Source: JBDRED01 sp043820025 [NCBI: Elusimicrobiota bacterium] (lineage in GTDB: Bacteria > RUG730 > JBDRED01). From it: a stretch of 64,000 nt of DNA. The notes below the pieces were generated by a model, which saw nothing but the letters and a program-made list of their open reading frames with translations, searched no databases and was not told where the DNA came from. Shown piece by piece: positions 61,808 to 64,000 of the stretch (the stretch's first letter is position 1; the number at the start of each line of letters is the position of its first letter). The DNA lies in assembly GCA_043820025.1 (NCBI GenBank), contig JBDRED010000005.1, positions 1 to 64,000 on the forward strand, in the 5' to 3' direction. A program made the position numbers and the translations under genes.

Positions 61808-62689
61808 ATGAAAAAACAGGTATTGTATGCGGTTGTTTTAGGAGGGTTAACAGCGCTTTTTATGTTTGCTTATATAAGCAAGGTTCAGATGGATTATAGC
61901 CGGGGAGCGGAGAAGGCGACTGTATTGGTTGCAAAGCAGTATGTTGATCAGACAGTGCTTTTAGACAGTACTATGTTTATTGAGAAGAAGGTGCCTAAAG
62001 ACTATATTCAGCCTAGAGCTATAGAGTCTTTAAAGGATCTGATCAATGAGGAAGGCAACTCAGTTTTTATGAGCATAGTCCCTATTGAAGAAGGAGAGCA
62101 GCTTGTTGCGACAAAGCTTTTAATGCTTGGCGTTGAAACAGGTATTGCCGCTGTTACGCCTTCGAATATGCGCGCAGTAACATTAACGAACATCAATGAT
62201 TCGGTTAAGATGATTAAACCGGGAAATAGAGTGGATGTTGTTTTAACATTTGAGTATGACGATAAAGACGGAAACAGCAGTGAGGTTACAAGCACAATAT
62301 TACAGAATGTACTGGTTCTGGCTGTGGGAAATCAGATAATAGGCGGTATGCAGATAAGTTTAGGAAAGGATAAAAAAAATGTAGTGAGCGCGCAAGGGCT
62401 TAATAATATAGAAACTATTTCACTCGCAGTATCTCCATCAGACGGTGAAAAATTAGCTCTTGCGTCGGAAAAGGGTGAAATTACTTTTTCACTGCGGCCG
62501 ATTGGCGATGAGCAGATTTATGAATCAAAAGGGGTGCAGATGTCAGATCTTGTGGGTAATATTAACATAACTTCCGGATCAGGCGGTAATAAAGGGCACG
62601 GATCGTCGGAAAGTAATGATTATCTTAAGATGGTGCAGAAACAGCAGGCAGAAGCAATGAAATTGTTGCAAAAATATAAAAAGCAATAA
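61808..62689 (+). CDS. cpaB: Flp pilus assembly protein CpaB/RcpC
   Basis: 293 aa. One N-terminal membrane segment is followed by an SAF-type region (VLVAKQYVDQTVLLDSTMF) and the RcpC/CpaB core (MRAVTLTNINDSVKMIKPGN, VDVVLTF, VSPSDGEKLALASEKGEITF). It is thought to stabilise the secretin in the periplasm. GGAGGAAA precedes the ATG. It precedes the CpaE-CpaF fusion gene by 15 bases. Confidence 0.9.
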   Translation: MKKQVLYAVVLGGLTALFMFAYISKVQMDYSRGAEKATVLVAKQYVDQTVLLDSTMFIEKKVPKDYIQPRAIESLKDLINEEGNSVFMSIVPIEEGEQLVATKLLMLGVETGIAAVTPSNMRAVTLTNINDSVKMIKPGNRVDVVLTFEYDDKDGNSSEVTSTILQNVLVLAVGNQIIGGMQISLGKDKKNVVSAQGLNNIETISLAVSPSDGEKLALASEKGEITFSLRPIGDEQIYESKGVQMSDLVGNINITSGSGGNKGHGSSESNDYLKMVQKQQAEAMKLLQKYKKQ

Positions 62690-62704
62690 TTTAAGGAATA
62701 AAAA

Positions 62705-64000
62705 ATGGCAAAGATTATATCAATACTGGGTTCTAGTAATAAAATAAATGACTCAGTAGCCGCAGTTAATTTAGCATGCGCCGTAAAAGGATTAACTAAA
62801 GGCAAAGTTCTAGTGCTTGATTTTTATCAGAGCGATATATCGCAGTGTGAACTGCTTTTAGATTATTATCCGGAGAAGAAGATAGGTAATGTGATTGAAG
62901 TTATGGATAAATTAGACGCAAATATTTTAAAGGGGTATCTGCCTGCGCATGATAAAACAGGCGTTTCATTATTGTCAGGGTATTCTGACTGCGCAATGGA
63001 TTTAACAAAATCGGATATTCAAATTCTTATTAAACTTTTTTCTAGTGCTTATGACTGCCTTGTGATTAATACTAATAAGAATAATAAAGAAATTCTTGAA
63101 TCGGTTTTAGATCTTTCAACTGATTTGGTATCTGTTATTGACCCGGAGGTGCTCTCATTAAGGAAGATAAAGGAATATATAGATTTTTTTAAATCAAGGC
63201 ACCTCCCATTAGATCTGGCGCAGTTTGTTAGAGTGAAAACAGATGCTGAACATGCGCTAACACAAGAGCAGGTAGAGGAATATATCGGTGTTAAAGCTCC
63301 TCTATTAATTAATTTTTCAAACGATCTTGTTACAACGTCAATTAATAAAGGCGTTCCGTTCTTAATATCAAAACCGCATAGTGATATGTCCAGACAGTTT
63401 AAGGAACTTGCTAATATTCTTTTAAACAGTAAACAATCTGATAAGGCAAAAAGTCAAAATGATGAAATTATTGACGCAAAGGATCAAAGAAGAGATGATA
63501 AAAGAAATGAGGTTGATTATAAGGCGTTAAAAGAAAAAATACATAAGGATTTAATAGCAGAGCTTAGGATGAAGAATGTTGATGTAAATGCATTAGCTGA
63601 CAGCAATCAGGCTGAATATATTAGAGAAACAACAAAGGAAACAATTCGAGACCTTATAGCTTATGAGGGCGGTTCTTTATCGAGAGAAGAAAGATCTAAA
63701 TTTGTTAATGAGCTTATGAATGAGGTTTTGGGCTTAGGTTGTTTAGAAGAACTTTTATGTAATCCGGAAATAACGGAAATTATGGTTAATGGGCCTGATA
63801 TGATTTATATAGAAAAAAAGGGAAAGCTTACTCTTAGCGGTTTAAGATTCCCGTCTACAGAACAACTTATGACAGTTATTGACAGAATAGTATCTCCTCT
63901 TGGAAGACGCGTTGACGAATCTGTGCCATTGGTGGATGCAAGGCTTGCTGACGGTTCGCGCGTTAATATTATTATACCTCCTTTGGCTCTTAATGGACCA
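62705..64000 (+). CDS. TadZ/CpaE-like domain fused to CpaF secretion ATPase (3' end outside window)
   Basis: The frame opens at ATG 62705 and is still open at 64000 (432 codons). Residues 1-250 resemble a MinD-type TadZ/CpaE (VAAVNLACAVKGLTKGKVLV, VLDFYQSDIS), but the deviant Walker A is missing: ILGSSNKINDS stands where KGGxGKT is expected. After a charged linker (about 250-300), residues 320-432 are the CpaF N-terminal region: LGCLEELLCNPEITEIMVNG, GRRVDESVPLVDARLADGSR, NIIIPPLALNGP. The CpaF ATP-binding Walker motifs must lie off the right edge. Usually CpaE and CpaF are separate genes. Confidence 0.85.
   Translation, partial: MAKIISILGSSNKINDSVAAVNLACAVKGLTKGKVLVLDFYQSDISQCELLLDYYPEKKIGNVIEVMDKLDANILKGYLPAHDKTGVSLLSGYSDCAMDLTKSDIQILIKLFSSAYDCLVINTNKNNKEILESVLDLSTDLVSVIDPEVLSLRKIKEYIDFFKSRHLPLDLAQFVRVKTDAEHALTQEQVEEYIGVKAPLLINFSNDLVTTSINKGVPFLISKPHSDMSRQFKELANILLNSKQSDKAKSQNDEIIDAKDQRRDDKRNEVDYKALKEKIHKDLIAELRMKNVDVNALADSNQAEYIRETTKETIRDLIAYEGGSLSREERSKFVNELMNEVLGLGCLEELLCNPEITEIMVNGPDMIYIEKKGKLTLSGLRFPSTEQLMTVIDRIVSPLGRRVDESVPLVDARLADGSRVNIIIPPLALNGP

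Overview
The window looks like chromosome of an uncultivated, AT-rich, Gram-negative (diderm) bacterium. Outer-membrane functions are present (LolA, RseP, a lipoprotein, several beta-barrel or PorV-like proteins, a secretin), with MEP-pathway isoprenoid genes and a Tad/Flp pilus locus. The mixture (TraF/PorV-like barrels, FlgD-type C-terminal domains, tail-collar surface protein, dispersed GGGGTC...GACCCC hairpins, a TadZ-CpaF fusion) is what I would expect from a candidate phylum such as Omnitrophota, Elusimicrobiota or relatives. That placement is inference from style, not from a marker-gene tree.

Region 1 (1-9881) is a defence-like locus: the 3' part of a SNF2-type helicase, a 65-aa protein, a zinc-hook SMC/Rad50-like ATPase, a type III-like adenine methyltransferase (Mod) and its Res helicase-nuclease, then a stand-alone RecB/Cas4-like nuclease. 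The first three genes overlap and the next two follow within about 20 bases, so they are probably one operon. I cannot match the exact gene set to a named system.

Region 2 (9882-18601) is a repeat-rich accessory graveyard. It holds an orphan AbiEi-type antitoxin with a clear palindromic operator and three DUF1016/YhcG-type nuclease genes (one intact, one with a single in-frame TAA, one cut off after its N-terminal domain) separated by direct repeats of 40 and 92 bp. A headless secreted lipase-like gene and a small membrane-anchored partner follow, then a Bro-N fragment running into an outer-membrane protein gene. Each DUF1016 gene has a perfect or near-perfect palindrome with about 12-bp arms at the same protein position, and related palindromes also lie free between the genes.

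Region 3 (18602-46003) is mostly core genome: an HMG-CoA-reductase-like gene and a membrane GGDEF-receiver protein, then rpsO-pnp-wHTH, ftsK-lolA-rodZ-rimO-pgsA-pgpA-xer, and rpsB-tsf-pyrH-frr-ferredoxin-uppS-cdsA-dxr-rseP-ispG-proS. A sugar nucleotidyltransferase and metK close it. Genes are tightly packed with many ATGA overlaps.

Region 4 (46004-64000) is cell-surface and secretion: a TPR-like lipoprotein, a TraF/PorV-like barrel, an M6 protease with a FlgD-like tail, a tail-collar surface protein, an FN3/FlgD-like secreted protein, then a Tad pilus cluster (barrel-TPR protein, short secretin, three TadE/TadG-like pseudopilins, CpaB and a TadZ/CpaE-CpaF fusion that runs off the right edge). 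An AbiEi/AbiEii toxin-antitoxin cassette with its own operator sits in this region. It is bracketed by an exact 40-bp direct repeat that duplicates the 5' end of the downstream methyltransferase gene, which looks like an insertion scar.
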